Positions 1 through 12,975 of a stretch of DNA of 64,000 nucleotides are shown here, piece by piece. The stretch lies in contig JBCAMK010000007.1 of NCBI GenBank assembly GCA_038503065.1, positions 558,001 through 622,000 of the forward strand. The letters are read 5' to 3'. Source of the stretch: Paragyromitra xinjiangensis (taxonomy: Eukaryota > Ascomycota > Pezizomycetes > Pezizales > Discinaceae). The notes beneath the pieces were generated by a model. The model had not been told where the DNA came from, ran no database searches, and was given only the letters and a program-made list of their open reading frames with translations. A program made the translations under genes and the position numbers. Each line of letters starts with the position of its first letter. Position 1 is the first letter of the stretch.

Positions 1-1
1 G

Positions 2-193
2 GAAGATTATGTTTGGCGTGAAGACGAAGATGCAGTTCATTTTGAAATCGATATTTCACGGAGATTTGGACGATTCGAGGGGCAACACGAATCTAGAGCG
101 AACGCTTCGGGTGGGATCTTTACCCTCACCCAGGGTTATGTTGCTCGCTTCCCGAATATGTTGCTTCATTCCGAAGTTTCTAACTTGTTATAA
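2..193 (+). CDS. C-terminal end of an unrecognised protein, cut by the window edge
   Basis: Frame 2 is open from the first bases to a TAA at 191-193 and gives about 63 residues without a start codon, so this would be the 3' end of a gene beginning outside the window. The translation is compositionally protein-like, with an acidic start (EDYVWREDEDAVHFEIDISR) and a mixed hydrophobic end (FTLTQGYVARFPNMLL). The ATG-initiated frame over the same bases looks less coding-like. I do not recognise the family. It could be the end of a host gene or of a decayed mobile-element ORF; 63 open codons could also occur by chance. Confidence 0.35.
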   Translation, partial: EDYVWREDEDAVHFEIDISRRFGRFEGQHESRANASGGIFTLTQGYVARFPNMLLHSEVSNLL

Positions 194-3100
194 TTTCGCC
201 TAATAGATGGACTACCCATGCACACACATTTAAGTGTTTGTTGTTCGGAGGAAAAAAAATGTGGTGGTTTTTTCGAGCAAAGCGCGACAGAAATGTTTTT
301 TTTTAACTTTTATGCGTGATGATATAGTAGCCCCTCATGTGACCTAAAATTCCCCGCGGGATTGGGTCGCAATCTTCAAATTCCTAGATGATCGAACAGA
401 ATCTTTTTCCCTGCGTGGACCACACTTCACGGTGATTGGGTGAGTAAGAGATGAGAGATAGTCCTGATGTACCGGTCGGTTATCTATTGTCAAAAGAACA
501 TACGACCTTTGTTTGTATGCTGAAACGTGCAAGTCCAACCGCTTCCCGCCCATCGTTCTGGTTGTGAAAAATTCTCTAATTTACCATGTAGCGCTCGTAT
601 ATAGATGTGCTACTGCGCAGTACGCATCGTTCTAATTCTTATTATACTTAGCTTTCGTCTGGTCTTTTGCGCCGAGAAGGGTAGCAAAAAAAAAAATCAC
701 GAACAGCCCCTGCCTTCAATTTAGAAGAAGGCCCACGCGTGCAGAACGGGAGATCGGCGGGTAAATCGGGTAATCGGGGCTCCAATGAAAAATTGATAAT
801 TGTTTTCGTTTCGGAAGTGCCTGCTCACCCAGACCCATCAGCTAAGGAAATACGGCAGCATTTATGCGAGTATATAAGGTCCCTAGTCCTATGCCCTTTA
901 CGTATTTGACGGGTTTTCGTGTCCTGATTATCACTAATATTTCTTTGCAGCCCTAGGTATAACTACAAGATTGCTTTTGACCATGAGCAATAAGGCTTCT
1001 GGACTTGTAAGCCCTACCCCAGGATCATAGATCTGCAAGATATGGGATTGTGGGTCCAAAGAAGGCTTTCATTAAGATAGCTATGAGAAGGATTTGCTGA
1101 TTTACTAGGTTAACTCCTGGCAAATATACTAATTTGTCATGCCTCGAACCCGAGGTAATTCGGACCACTGAACGTGACTTAAAGGGCCTTATCCGATAAA
1201 ACAAGGGTTTAGGTAACCTTCGGAGCACCCGAAAATCAGATTAATCTTGCTGTAGCCTGCCGTTACAAAGGTACGGATACATTATTATACATATACTAAA
1301 ATCTGCAGTTATCTTATACAATTTATACTTCTAACCTGCGGTTCCGAGTTTCAATGCCAGCACGTGTAGCTAGGTGCGCCCTACACTTTGCGGGGATACG
1401 GAACCTGAGTCTTGTATGCGAGTAGATACATGTATGTTGATCAACGTTCCACTATGCGATGTTATATGAATAAGAGCTTGATGCCTTGCCAGATCTACGA
1501 AAATCACATCTTTTTCAAACCCCACCTAAAGGTAAGCACGTCTAGGGCGGTGGACTCGGTCAGGTGGGCTTTGTATTGATGTCGACGATGATCAGGCGTG
1601 ATCTTCATCCATGAAACTGCAATATATCTGTAAGGTATCTCTGGTGGGAATTCCTTAACCTGGCTTTAAGATAATCTTAGACACTAAAGAATCCAAGACA
1701 CATCCCTCGCGAGATGATGAAACCCTCCAAAACCCACTGAAGCGGTCATAATATTAGTTTTAGACCTGCGGGAAAGCGCGGCATATCGTAAATCCATAAC
1801 GAATACGTCCGTATTAATTGCTCGAGGGAGAATACGCACTGACTAGTATATGCACAACGTTTTTAGGAGCATGACTGGTTGTTTTTTTTCTTTTGTCCTG
1901 CTTCTTTATTTTCTCAGGACGGGTGGCTAATACGCGTACCGGGTGGACCATCATTCTCCATATGCATGTCCGATATGGGCTTTCTCAATTCGATTGAGAT
2001 CACCTACACGAACCCGATTTAACCGTGGGAGTTAATATAGCATCTGAACGTTTAGAAAAGCCAACATCGTGGAGTAAACTAAGTTTCTCGAAAGTGTGAA
2101 GTTTGTGCGCACCTGGCTTCTGACGTTACGTTTTGTTAATCGAAACCCCACTAACATAAAGGGTTTGTCGCACTCGACTACGATTATTCTGTGACGTGGA
2201 ATATGTATGTCTTGACCAACATTAATATTCTACTAACTACATTTGGAAAGCATGGAACAACGTTCTCTGTAGCTGTTCTGCTTTTGGTTTTGTGTTGTTT
2301 GGGGTGTGTCCAAGGTGAACTCGGAACAAGTAGACATATGTAATGCTTATAGGTGGTGCTAAATCAACATAAGCCTCATGTTGCTCTCGGAGCGCACAAT
2401 CCGGGTTTTGGGTCATCATAGAGTCTTCAGATACTTGCACCCGTCCGTAGCCAATAGTTTGGCATAATTTAAAGTGGAATAGGTTGTTTAAGTTATGTAT
2501 GTACGTATTTTCGTGGGAGCAAAGGACCTAGTGCGCATATGTAATTCGGAGCTATTCGAAAGCACACGCGAGATAAACCGTAACGAGTTCCGAGGAGAAG
2601 GGTTTCCGGGGCCCTTTTTGCCATAGGTAGCCTCAACGGGGGTATAAAACCCACTAAAAACTGTTGGTAGAAAACTAACCCCAGCTGGGCCCAACCTTCA
2701 AAGATGCCAACGGCCAAGATTAGGACCTGATACAGCGCACAATTGAAACACCCGTTATGTTTTTGGTATCTTTGGGTTCTACTTTAGTAATCGGGCCTTG
2801 TTAGCTCTCAGATGGATGATGTAAACAGTCAGCCGAACCCAATCTAAGGGGCTCCGGGATTAAGAAGCAGTCCGGTGGCGGTTCTGGTACTCAAACCGGC
2901 ACACTTCGGGCTTGCATGTAGCTCTTAAACACGTAGTTCACTGCGCACAGAGCAGCTAATCAAACTTATAGTTAAGATGCGGCTCTAGAGTTATAATTGG
3001 TTGGTGTCGATATGTCGCGTGGGAATGTACTAGGGGAAAGCTTAAAGATAATTGGTCCATACTATAGGGAAGATGATCAGATTCGTTCGAAATACATACA

Positions 3101-4044
3101 TCGACCCCGCTGCATTTAGTCTACCTAGAAACCACCCTGTTTACTGTAGAATATCGCCTAAAATGCATCCTTTTTATAGTACTATCGCTGCTTAATACTG
3201 AATGCAATTATAATTAGTGGATAAAAGGAAACCAAAAAAGTTCCGTTAACTACTTCCCATATTAGCTAGCGACTCCTCTAGAAAACAAATGGACGAGCCG
3301 GCTCCAGTGGAAGTTATTGGATACATATTGCGTTCACGATAAGAGCGTAGAGAACCCACGTCGCTATCAAACTCACCTCAAGTTTGAAGTAAGTACTATT
3401 CTACTGTTGGAGCTTCCTGAGTCTGTTGTAATAGCCACCCTTAGAAATGGGGGCAGGTACTACTTGTATATTTCCCTCCTCCTGGGGGATTTCTTGAGGG
3501 ATGAAATTGAAGAATAAAATTGCTCTAAATAACAAAAGACAAAGTCAAAGAAATCTATCCTAGCATAAAGCTAGAGCAAAAAAAAACAAAAAAACAACGC
3601 ATAAGATAAAGGTCTAGACAAAAGATGGGAACACGCAAAAAGAAAAAGAGTAAACGTTCGCTGAAAGATAATAGGTTATCGGTTGAAATAAATACTAATA
3701 AATAGTAATATCCAACGCTAGCCCAGAGAACATGGAAGTAGCCTTGGGGATGGTAGGAATCGATGTGGCTTAATGAATGCATGGCATTAAATGGCCTGAA
3801 AAACAAAAAAACAAAAGAAGAAAACAAACCTGTTCCTGATTTTCGCGCCGTGTCACCGTCTATCTTACCGAAAAAACTCCGAACCCTCCGAAAGCCCCCA
3901 TATCACATTCGTTTCCCAAACAGGATTCCTTAGCGAAAAAATATCGGTGTAACCACAGACGCACCCATGTTCACCCCGACAATCTTGAGATATTCTGGAT
4001 GTACCAAAGCTGGGTAGTGATTCGTCAAACTCGACTCTCATGGC
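194..4044. other. Gene-free stretch, no supported gene
   Basis: Only short overlapping ORFs in all frames; none has recognisable motifs or can be extended by plausible introns. Composition is balanced with few long homopolymers apart from short A-runs near 690 and 3580-3810, unlike the CT-rich intergenic DNA further right. One TACATGTA palindrome lies at 1427-1434. It may be a decayed repeat. Confidence 0.5.
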
Positions 4045-4514
4045 CTATGCTAGCGGAGGCATAGGCGATTGATCGCGGATAAAGATTGAGCTAAGCGCTT
4101 GGTGCACCACATCATGAGACTGGCCAATGCAGTAGGACTCGGGGGTAGTTGCTGGAAAGTGCTCTGAATCGGAGAGATTTGGGTCAAGCTCCGAATTGAT
4201 CGCTGACCGAGGTGATGCCATTGATGTGGGGTTGTTGGTTATGGACAGCACTAAGTCAGAGGATAAGATCTGGCTGGTGGAACCAATTTTGGCCTGGTGT
4301 TCCTTGACTGCGTGTGCTCTCCTATAATTGGGGATGAATCCGCAGTTGGCGCAACCAACATCGATGGCCGGGTTGTGAGGGCCATAGCTACACTGGGGCT
4401 TAAAAATAAGGTGTGTTAGAATCCTAAAGTAGTGATTGAGGATGAGACGAAGCAACTTACGCAGTACCACCCTTCTGACCCCGCCATCACTCCAGAAGAT
4501 TGCATATTAACCAT
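4045..4514 (-). CDS. Small Cys-rich zinc-ribbon-like protein (two exons)
   Basis: Exon 1 is 4514-4461 (18 codons) and exon 2 is 4392-4045. The 68-bp intron starts GTAAGT, ends CCAG, and has a CTAAC branch-like sequence. The splice is in phase 0 and gives a 133-residue protein. The N-terminal part reads EGWYCCSYGPHNPAIDVGC followed by ANCGF, so Cys 18, 19, 32 and 35 could bind one metal ion. The W-x-C-C ... C-x2-C pattern resembles small zinc-ribbon-like proteins of filamentous ascomycetes, though the first knuckle lacks its usual second Cys (Tyr/Ser there). The rest is low-complexity and rich in Ser, Pro and Asn. Met 4 and Met 10 are alternative starts. It is the only gene supported in the left 9 kb. 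Function unknown; nucleic-acid or protein binding is a guess. Confidence 0.6.
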
Positions 4515-7500
4515 TTTAGTTGGGTTGGTTGAAAAGGCTGATTGAAATATAAAATTGAAGTTGGTGGATAGTATTTTTGAAGATGGAACAAAGTATTAGG
4601 TGCTTGAAGAGCTTTGCTAAAACAAACTTCGCTAGCTTTTGAGGTGAGTATCTGAGTGCTGGATGTGTGGGTCTTTTGGAATGAGTGTCTTCCATATCTT
4701 GGAATAACCATCCCTTTATATATTATCGTATGGAGGGTATCCGGAAGGGATGGATGGAGGTTCAAATGGCTTGTGGGGCATGGGAAGAGTCAGTATCGGA
4801 GAGAAGCACAGAGAAATCTCAATCCAAGCCTCTGGGAGTAAGTAGGGCGAGATTCCTTAGAACTCGGAAACCAAACATTCCCAAGGCTCAGACTGATGTA
4901 TGATAATGACGAGATCTGCGAACAAGGTTTACCTGCGCTAGATAACGGTCAATCACTTTGTGTACCCATTAAAGACTTGACTTTCCACTATTAGTAGCAT
5001 AGCCATAGTGTGGACTCCGCACAACAGAGGAGACGTCCTATGACACAAGTGAAGTGTTTCAAGGCTTTCAAGTATTGATCTTATTCCATATTTTATGCTG
5101 CGGTATAAAGCGGCTTGCTTCGGGGCTCCTAGTAGGCTTTAGGTAGAACTAGCAGCGCACTGGCCTGTAGGAAGGAGCTCCGGCAACCCTGGTAACGTGT
5201 GCGTTAACACAAAGAGGATCTTGGAGGCTTGTTGCTTGCAGTGGAAGAGTCAGAGGGTAGATAATAGACCAAATTCCATAGGTGGACGTTAGTCTAACCT
5301 ATCATTGAGCGGAGAAAACAACAATTAATTAGTGAGTCGCCGCAATTAAACAATTATCGGTAGTTGATCGAAACAATGACAGCAGTACTAGTCCAACTTC
5401 AGCATCAGTTGACGAGCTCGGGTCCCTGCAGAAAACACATCGTGGTAGCAGGCAAACGCAAGAGGCCTCCTTAGTGCGTACCAAACGCAAGAGCTCCCAG
5501 GTAGACCCCGCCGCATAGAGTACCTCATCAGGAACTACCTGTCATGAGCCTGTGCTAGGCTAGAGGTACCGAAAAATAGGCAAAACACCAAGTGAATGGA
5601 TGAATCCTCAGACGAGATGAGCGTGCGATGAGGGGGCGTCATCTCGACTGTTTAAGCCCTGCTCAATTCACGCGTTGTATGCTGTATGCTGCTGCATCCA
5701 GCCCTTGTAAGAGCCGCTTCTTGGCGCGATACCAAGGAACCCACCCCATCTTACTTTCCCGGTCAGCACTTGTGATTTTACGCATGGAGGGGGACTTCGC
5801 ACTCTTGCCAACCCAACCACCTAGTTTTGACGCGGCTCCATGCGCCCAATCAGAGTGAATGAGAGTTTAGCTGAGATGAGGGGGATTCTTTGTCACAACG
5901 TGCGCTCTGTCTTGCGTTTGAGAGCATCCAAATTCGATCTTTCTTTCTTAACTTCACTCCCACGCCGCAGCACCAAGCTGATACTCCTGTGCGCACAAAG
6001 TATCGTGCTGAATAATTAGCCCTACCGAGAGAACAAACTCTGAAACGTTGAGGTTATTCTTGGGGGTAGACTATCCCGGATTTCGAGATACCGCCGCTAT
6101 TTGCCTTTCCATAATTTGTTCAAGTTTTGATACCGAGTTTGAAGGCTCAATTGGCCAGACTTTGGTATCTGCCAACCAGCTGGAATTCTGTATTTGCCGA
6201 CAGTGACCGATATTAGGCGTAAATAGTGCCCCTAGAACTCTAGAACGACTTGTGAGGTTGACTTGCTTGCCGACTCTAGCATAGATCAATTGCCCCGTGA
6301 ACAAAGTGAGTCATGGATACTGGGCATGTTAGTATGTACGTGCATCCGAAACTATTGTGGGTTACTAGCAGATCGAAGGCACCTATTTTGCATTGACGTC
6401 TCATCTCATCAGCCTAGTATACATAGGCAGTGTGGAAAGTGGAAACATAACAGAGGTATTGCAAATTCATGTCGCATCAACCCCCGTCGTGAGTGACGAA
6501 GTTCTAGAAAAGTCGCAACGCGTGCACGTGAATCGAACCTTTGAAGACCATATTTCAAATGGACAAAAAATTATTGGTTAATTCTTCTGTTCGGTATCTC
6601 GCAGCTAGACTGCCGCCTAGATCCCATAACAGTACATGCGTAATCGGATGAAGGTATTATGATTTGCCTCTATTGGAGAGAGGACCGGGTTCCCCTAACG
6701 CATCGGCTGGGCTTCTCCTCTGACTCGCCTCAAATTGACTGTGCTTTCTCCAGAGGCAGATGACATAGAAAGCGTTGTGAGCCTTGCGAATCATTGGCAC
6801 TCGACATTACTGGTATCTTCTTGACCGAGCGTAGTGCTTGGGAAATTACGGCGGATCCCGGTGGTGTTCGCAACCACAACCTAAGGACAATAAATGTCAT
6901 CTCAACAGGTGTTCTTTTCGCCCAGTCTTCGGATACAAGGCTGTTGCTGAGATTCTATTAGTGGTAAAGCTCGAGATATCTCACTACAAGATCATCGCAA
7001 ACATCGGTGCTGTGCCTTAGGAGCGTGAGGAGGGGAGGCTGATCCTACACGTTGTGTCATTAGGGAAAATAGTTTAATAACTCAACTTACCTCCGCGCTT
7101 TTAATAAGGAGTAGAGGGCCCTACTGGTGTATTTCGTAAAGCGATGTTTCCTTTATCCCAAAACCCCGGGAAGAAGGCTCTCATCTCCTTCTTATACCTC
7201 AAGGTGTTTGCCGCTGAGACGGCTGGATCCTACAAGCCGCTTAACACGTCCAATATCTTGCCTTTATCTGACTGGAACTGTTCCACTGATCACAGGTCGG
7301 AGAGTTTGACACCGACGGAAAACTCCTATTTCATGCGATGTCTTGAAATGAGTCGAGATTACTAGAAACTCGGTAATTAAGGCATCGCTCTCGACGGATT
7401 TTGGATACGGTTGCGGCTCTGGTGGCGTTTACAGGGGTCGTATTTAAAGGTATGGTGACTCTAGCCCAAGTAGTAATTCCAATCCTAAAGATTGTGATGT

Positions 7501-9586
7501 AGTGATTTTAAGAAGATAAGGAGAAGAGTACTTAAATTATCTGTGTTTCGGTTCTTCTATGCCACTCCTTACGTTAGACTTCGCTCGGTAGATGGTTCGC
7601 AGCTGAGGGAACACGACCATATTTGATCTCGGTTGATAGCACCGCTCCTATCGGTCTTGAATTCGTCCCGCGCAGCACTTCTACCTTACTCAGGTTGGAC
7701 GAAGCTCGAGAATAGAACCTGATGCATTTGGTTGCCTTCGTGTGCATGTATCAACGATACCTCATTAATACTTCGGCTTATACCAAGAATTTAGTGGAGC
7801 ATTAGGAGCACGCGTGCTTATATATCTATCTCAATATCAGCCTTCTCTTACTGACTTCTGAGCAGACACTAATGAGGAATGAAGTACTGCACCAAGTTTC
7901 CCGAGAATGCGGTACTGGACAGCAAATCGTACAGCTAGATTGGGTGAAATACGTGGTGGGCTAATCGGGCTGAGCCGATAGTTCAAGTAAGGCAACCTCC
8001 GATGACACCGAACGGCCGCCTGTTAAGCACTTAAGCTTGAGATAATGGATCTTTGATTTCTTTAAAACTAAATGCTTGCGGGGTTATTGGTAATCTTGTT
8101 TAATTGATATTGATTTGCCTCGTATTTTATTGAAACATGCCGCCAATAGTGTTAGATGCCGCGATAAGCACTAGCTCGGCAAATGGTTTCCGAGGTGGAC
8201 GCTGAAAATCCTGTGATTGTTACAGGGATACACGGTGTTTCTTGCTGCCTTGGCCGTATGTGATGGCCAGCGCCGTAAATTTTACTGGTTCCTTAAGAAA
8301 CTCGAACCCTAGATAACTGATCGATATTCAAGTGTGACCGACCTCAAAACCCCCTAGAGGATCCTAGAGCAACCCCAACGCTGAGTTTGCCACCTAGTTG
8401 ATGTTACAACACATAGCCACCTTCATGATATATCACTCGAATTCCAACTCCTGTTGTTTCCCGGTTGTAGGCTATTAGACTCTGAAGAGATATACGCAAG
8501 CACTTAGAACACTTTTCCCCAGGGTATCTGCGCTTAACCGCTTCTTGGATAACCGTTCCAATGTGGTCCGAGTCCGGCCTCCAAACGACGTGCTTTGTAT
8601 CGTTCCGCAAAACTGACTAGTTTATGATCCTATTGTGACTAGGTCTCATTTCTCTCAGAAACCCATCTCTTAGATGGCTAGGTAAAGTGTTATTTGGTAG
8701 ATAGCTATAGGAACACCAGGAAATCACGCCAGGAACCCGAGATGTAGAGGTGCACTCGTTCTCGAAACTTCGTGAAAAAAATTGGGGTAGTCGAACCCCT
8801 AACCAGAGGTCGCTTATTTGCTCGTATTCAATTTTTGTCCTAATTCGATTAGTCTTATTACTATTTTCGGTGGCTCCCACATACCTTAGTGAAATAGCAA
8901 TAGCTTGCTCAGACCAAAGCCCAGACGCAAGTTACTGGAATTGCCCATTTTACTGAAGCCTATCTTGATTAGAGTAGAAAAATCTACACAGAATGTAAAC
9001 AAGTCGTTTCGGGGAGGGGTTGCTATGAATGAATGGTTAGTAACCCTGTTAGCCGGAAAATTATCACTTCCACTGGCTAAGGCCCAAGTAGCAGTCAGCC
9101 AAACCGTGAATTTACGAAGGACAAAAAACACTCATGAAAGGGTTTGATAGAAACGAATAATGTATTCGCTTGACTTCCATCAATAACCTTCCTATGATCT
9201 CACCCTTGATTCCCCCTAGAAAACACGATATCCGCCACACAAGCCCAAAGGAAAAGAGGTGACATGCTTTTGAGCCTGAAAAAGAGGTACGAAAAAGGAG
9301 CCGAACCCCTTGAAACAATATCCATTGTACATCATATTAGAGAGATAGGAGAGAAAATTGTGGCAGTTAGCCCTGAGTCCCCTTACTTCCTTTCCTCAAG
9401 TAAAAGAGATAGGAGTAAAACAAGAAGCTGCAACTGAGATATTCCACTAATAGAAACGCATTTGAAGAAGAAAAGCTGCTAACAACTAGCCATTTCTTTC
9501 TTTTTCGAATATCGCCAACCGACCCAAACTAAAAGGAACTTTCTGTGTTTACCAAGAGGTAAAACACTTACTAGCAATCCTTTAGC
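4515..9586. other. Gene-free stretch of about 5 kb
   Basis: Many short ORFs on both strands, none with family motifs or splice-linked extensions. A TATA-like run (tttatatatt, about 4715-4724) lies some 200 bp upstream of the zinc-ribbon-like gene. Around 8750-9330 the sequence has organelle-like stretches such as a TCGAACCCC segment, but no foldable tRNA. The sequence may be an old degraded insertion; nothing here can be assigned. Confidence 0.45.
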
Positions 9587-11605
9587 CTACACCTCGCAGC
9601 CCAAGCACTCCAACCCCTCCAATAATCTCCAGATCTGAACAGACTTCAATTTTCCACCCAGTTCTCGTTCCCGCTCCAAGGTGTCACCGGCCTTGGCCCA
9701 TGTAACTATATTCCGCCTCTGTTTGGTGGATAGTATATTCCTTGGGTCTGTTGCGAGTGTGATTATCCGTACCCAGATGTCCTCCGGGAGGTCCCCGGGA
9801 AGGTCTCTGAGCCCTTTCAGCTGGGTTTCTTCCGATTTAGCAGCTTCGTCGGAGGAAGAGAAGACAGCTTGAGTTGGGCTTAAGGGATCCGATGTGCCTT
9901 TTCGTAGTGTAGAACCACCAATCTGTGTAAAGCTTGATTCATTCCATGTTGGCGGAGCATCAAAAGTATATGCATGATGAACATTTTGTGAGCAATTTGA
10001 AGAACCCACAGGTAAGCCGAAGGATACTGGGTATATTGCACTAAAACTTGACTTTATTGGCGAGCTATAATGGGAATTGCGTCCAGGAGATGAAAAGTAC
10101 TCAGTCCCGATACTTTCTTTATCGAAAAGTATTGTTCTGCTTGTAGCCAACATTCGTAAAGTCGTTTTCCAGAGCTCGATAGAACCTATCCCTGAATCTT
10201 TTAAAAGAGCACCTTGGATCTTGCTTCGAGCTCTCTCAAGTTCAGCAACCATCCCGTTCCCGCAATTGGTATAAGGTGAATGAATGATAGTTGGAGATGA
10301 TAGACTCTCCCTCCTGAATTTTAAAGGTGTCGACGGTGTGCTAGAAGCATCCGATGCCTGTCTACTCCTAGCGAACATTGCCGTTGGAGATGAGGCCGCA
10401 TCTCGTATGTTCTCTGCTAGCTCCAAGACTTTAAGTCCCATAATAGTAAACTGTTCGTTATTGTGGTAGACAATACCAGAGCATCCTGAAGAATAGTCGT
10501 AACGATCCAATATCTCAGCCTGAAAGCCAGGGCGAGTGGGAGGGAGATAGCAGAGGAGTCGATCTGGAGCCGGATGGACAGGGAGGATATAAGATAGGAA
10601 GAGTGCTGCTTTATCTGATAGTGCTGCTTTTGAAATGATCAAATAGGGTATTGACCTTAGTCCGTGAATCTCTACAGCTCCAGATGCAAGCGATGTTGAT
10701 GGTGATAATGTGGGCGAGCAGTGATCGTCTGTGCCGATGATAGATTTGTTAGTAATCCTCTCCGGTGGGCATAAATACTACATACCACTGCAAGACTTTG
10801 TCGATTTCGAGGGAGTTGAATAAAGGCTTGGTGGGGACTCTAGGAGGTCCTGATGGGTGGGGAGGCTCATTTGTTGGAGTTGTGAGGATAACACGGCATT
10901 TGTCTCTTCCTCTTCCTCTTCCTCTTCCTCAAAATCTATCTCGTAGTCTTCATCAGAGCTCTCTGTGACTGCATACCCCGCCACCCGGGGTAAGACCAAT
11001 GGGGATTCTCGTGCATAAACGCTCAATAATATCTCGATACCCCGATCACCGAGCGGATTCTCAGAAATATCTAGTCTTCGAAGACTGCAAACCTATCTTA
11101 AGGCATTAGAAAGAAACTATATCATTTAGCTGGATGAAGAAACTGTTACATCTCTGAAGCCCGTTAGAAACTTCTCCCAGATCCTTGCGTCCTCTTCCGT
11201 ACGAATCTGAATATCATTGCGCCGCAGGTCCAAATCCTTTAAATCCCTGCTTGCTAGCTTGATTACCTCTGTAAGGTGCCTCAAACCAGCGAGAGTAAGA
11301 CTGTTTTCAGATAAATTCAGTTCATCAAGTTTTGCGCTACCAGATTCGAGGGTTCTTGTGAGCCCTTCACAGGCAAGCTTAAGTCCTTCGTCACAAAGAG
11401 ACTTTCCTTGCAGGTTGAGTTCGATGTGTGGGTCCTTTGGGAAACGGCTCGGTTTTGCTGCTTGTACAATACACTTGATGACATCTCGTTTGACCGCTGC
11501 ACCGAGTTTCTCTCCACTGATCTTGCGCTAAAGAAACGGTTAAAGCTCGAGAAAATAGCGGAAGCAGCGGAACTTACTCACATTTGTGTAATTTAATTTC
11601 CCCAT
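9587..11605 (-). CDS. Leucine-rich-repeat protein with acidic linker (four exons)
   Basis: Exon 1 is 11605-11582 (MGKLNYTN), exon 2 about 11527-11150, exon 3 11083-10786 and exon 4 10728-9587, giving about 610 residues. Intron 1 is GTGAGT...TTTAG; intron 3 is GTATGT...CACAG with a perfect TACTAAC. Exons 2-3 carry RNase-inhibitor-type leucine-rich repeats (ELNLQGKSL, LDELNLSENSL, LKDLDLRRNDI, LRRLDISENPLGDRGIEIL). A run of about 9 Glu encoded by TTCCTC repeats follows (10907-10930 on the plus strand), then a Ser/Pro-rich region and a conserved-looking charged end (DLPEDIWVRIITLATDPR). The repeat style resembles fungal PPP1R37-like LRR proteins, suggesting a scaffold or phosphatase-regulating role by analogy only. 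The intron 2 junction is odd: GT-AG splicing shifts the frame (see findings). It is divergent from the next gene. Confidence 0.8.
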
Positions 11606-12975
11606 TTCTCGTAGGATAGGCGTCGAGGATTGAGGCTAGATTTCTTAAATAGGACAATTTACGTAGGTGTTTGGTTTGATGACAAAGAAACCTCTTTGGG
11701 TAATCAGGGAAGCTCTTTCAGTGTGCCTATGAACAAGGTCGCTGGGATAGCCAGCCAATAAGAACCAAACCCTCCAGATCCTAAATTTCTGGTTGGAGGA
11801 GATGAGTGAATGAGATGTCGGTCTTAGTGATGGACTAACGTTAGCAATGATGAAGATGGGCGGCGGGAGATGTGAAGTAAGAATGTGGCAACCCCCGTTT
11901 GTTAGCAAGGAATTACGGACGGATCCGAGGGATGTGCGCGGAATTTCCGCCTTAACAATAAAAAGCCGCCTTTGTAAAGTGCTGAGAGCAACGCCCCCGT
12001 TTTCGACATCATTTCAAACGAGGGGAGGGAATGATAGCTCCGCGCTGTCAATTTTTATTCTGGAAACTCATGCTTTATATACCTGTATGCTTGCGAATGT
12101 GACGAGGCTGATTTTGCGCTGAGAGTGGCATTCCTTAAAACACGAGGCAATTGAGATAATAATGCGGGAAGGCACATCTCAATTTATGCTTTTTCTTTCT
12201 GGAATGCTTTGCTGCTAAAGATCTCCGAGGACGGTGGCGGCACCGTATGTTTACTCACACTTGAAGGAGCATTAGGGAAAAGTACATGTAACTTTAATGC
12301 GATCTTTGAATGAAATATTTAGCACACATTAACCTGAGTCAATCACCTCTTTCTTCACTAATGCCCTACGTCTCTCTGAAGCGTTTACCTCACGAGCAGT
12401 CTGTCTTGAAGGGGAAGCTGTCGTTGCTACCGTTGCTACAAAGGGCCGTTTTATAGCTTAGCTACGCGATGAGATATGGAAAAGAAGTGTATAAACAGGA
12501 ACAGATGCGGGTAGAGTTTCATCGAGGATATTTAAGCCCGCTAACTGTTGTTGATTGGTATCCTGCCTAGCGTTCAGGTTCCATGGTTCAGACCTGTCAG
12601 TAAGGGACCCTGCTACCTTCGACAGGGATCCGCGCACGTGGAGCGCAGGGTTCAGATGGGTTTCCCCACAAAATAATAATCTCGAGTGGAGTCGCATGAG
12701 AACCACGCCCAAAAGAGATATGTAACCGAAACGGTACAGAACCCGAAGATCTACTCTAATGCCTGGGTAGCCCCACACTCATCTTCGCTCTTCCCCCGCT
12801 AACATCGGCTAACTAGACTTTTCCCCCTCGTGTTCACGATCAATATCAGTCTATGGAACTTCATCTATTAGCTAAGAAAGCTATCTATCTATCCGCTCAC
12901 CATCTACCTCACCTAGAGCTTGCACAGGAGTAGAAGCTTTGATTCATCTCACCTCTCTCGCAACGAAATAGTATC
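11606..12975. promoter_or_regulatory. Divergent intergenic region between the LRR gene and its neighbour
   Basis: About 1.4 kb separates two divergent start codons, so both promoters should lie here. A TACATGTA palindrome is at 12283-12290. The last 150 bp before the plus-strand ATG are CT-rich, as in fungal leaders. A 106-codon minus ORF at 12458-12778 has no supporting features and is left out. Confidence 0.5.

Noticed and set aside
8760..8800. TCGAACCCC segment resembling the T-arm of a minus-strand tRNA
   Set aside because: The T-stem does not pair correctly and no anticodon or acceptor stem was found.
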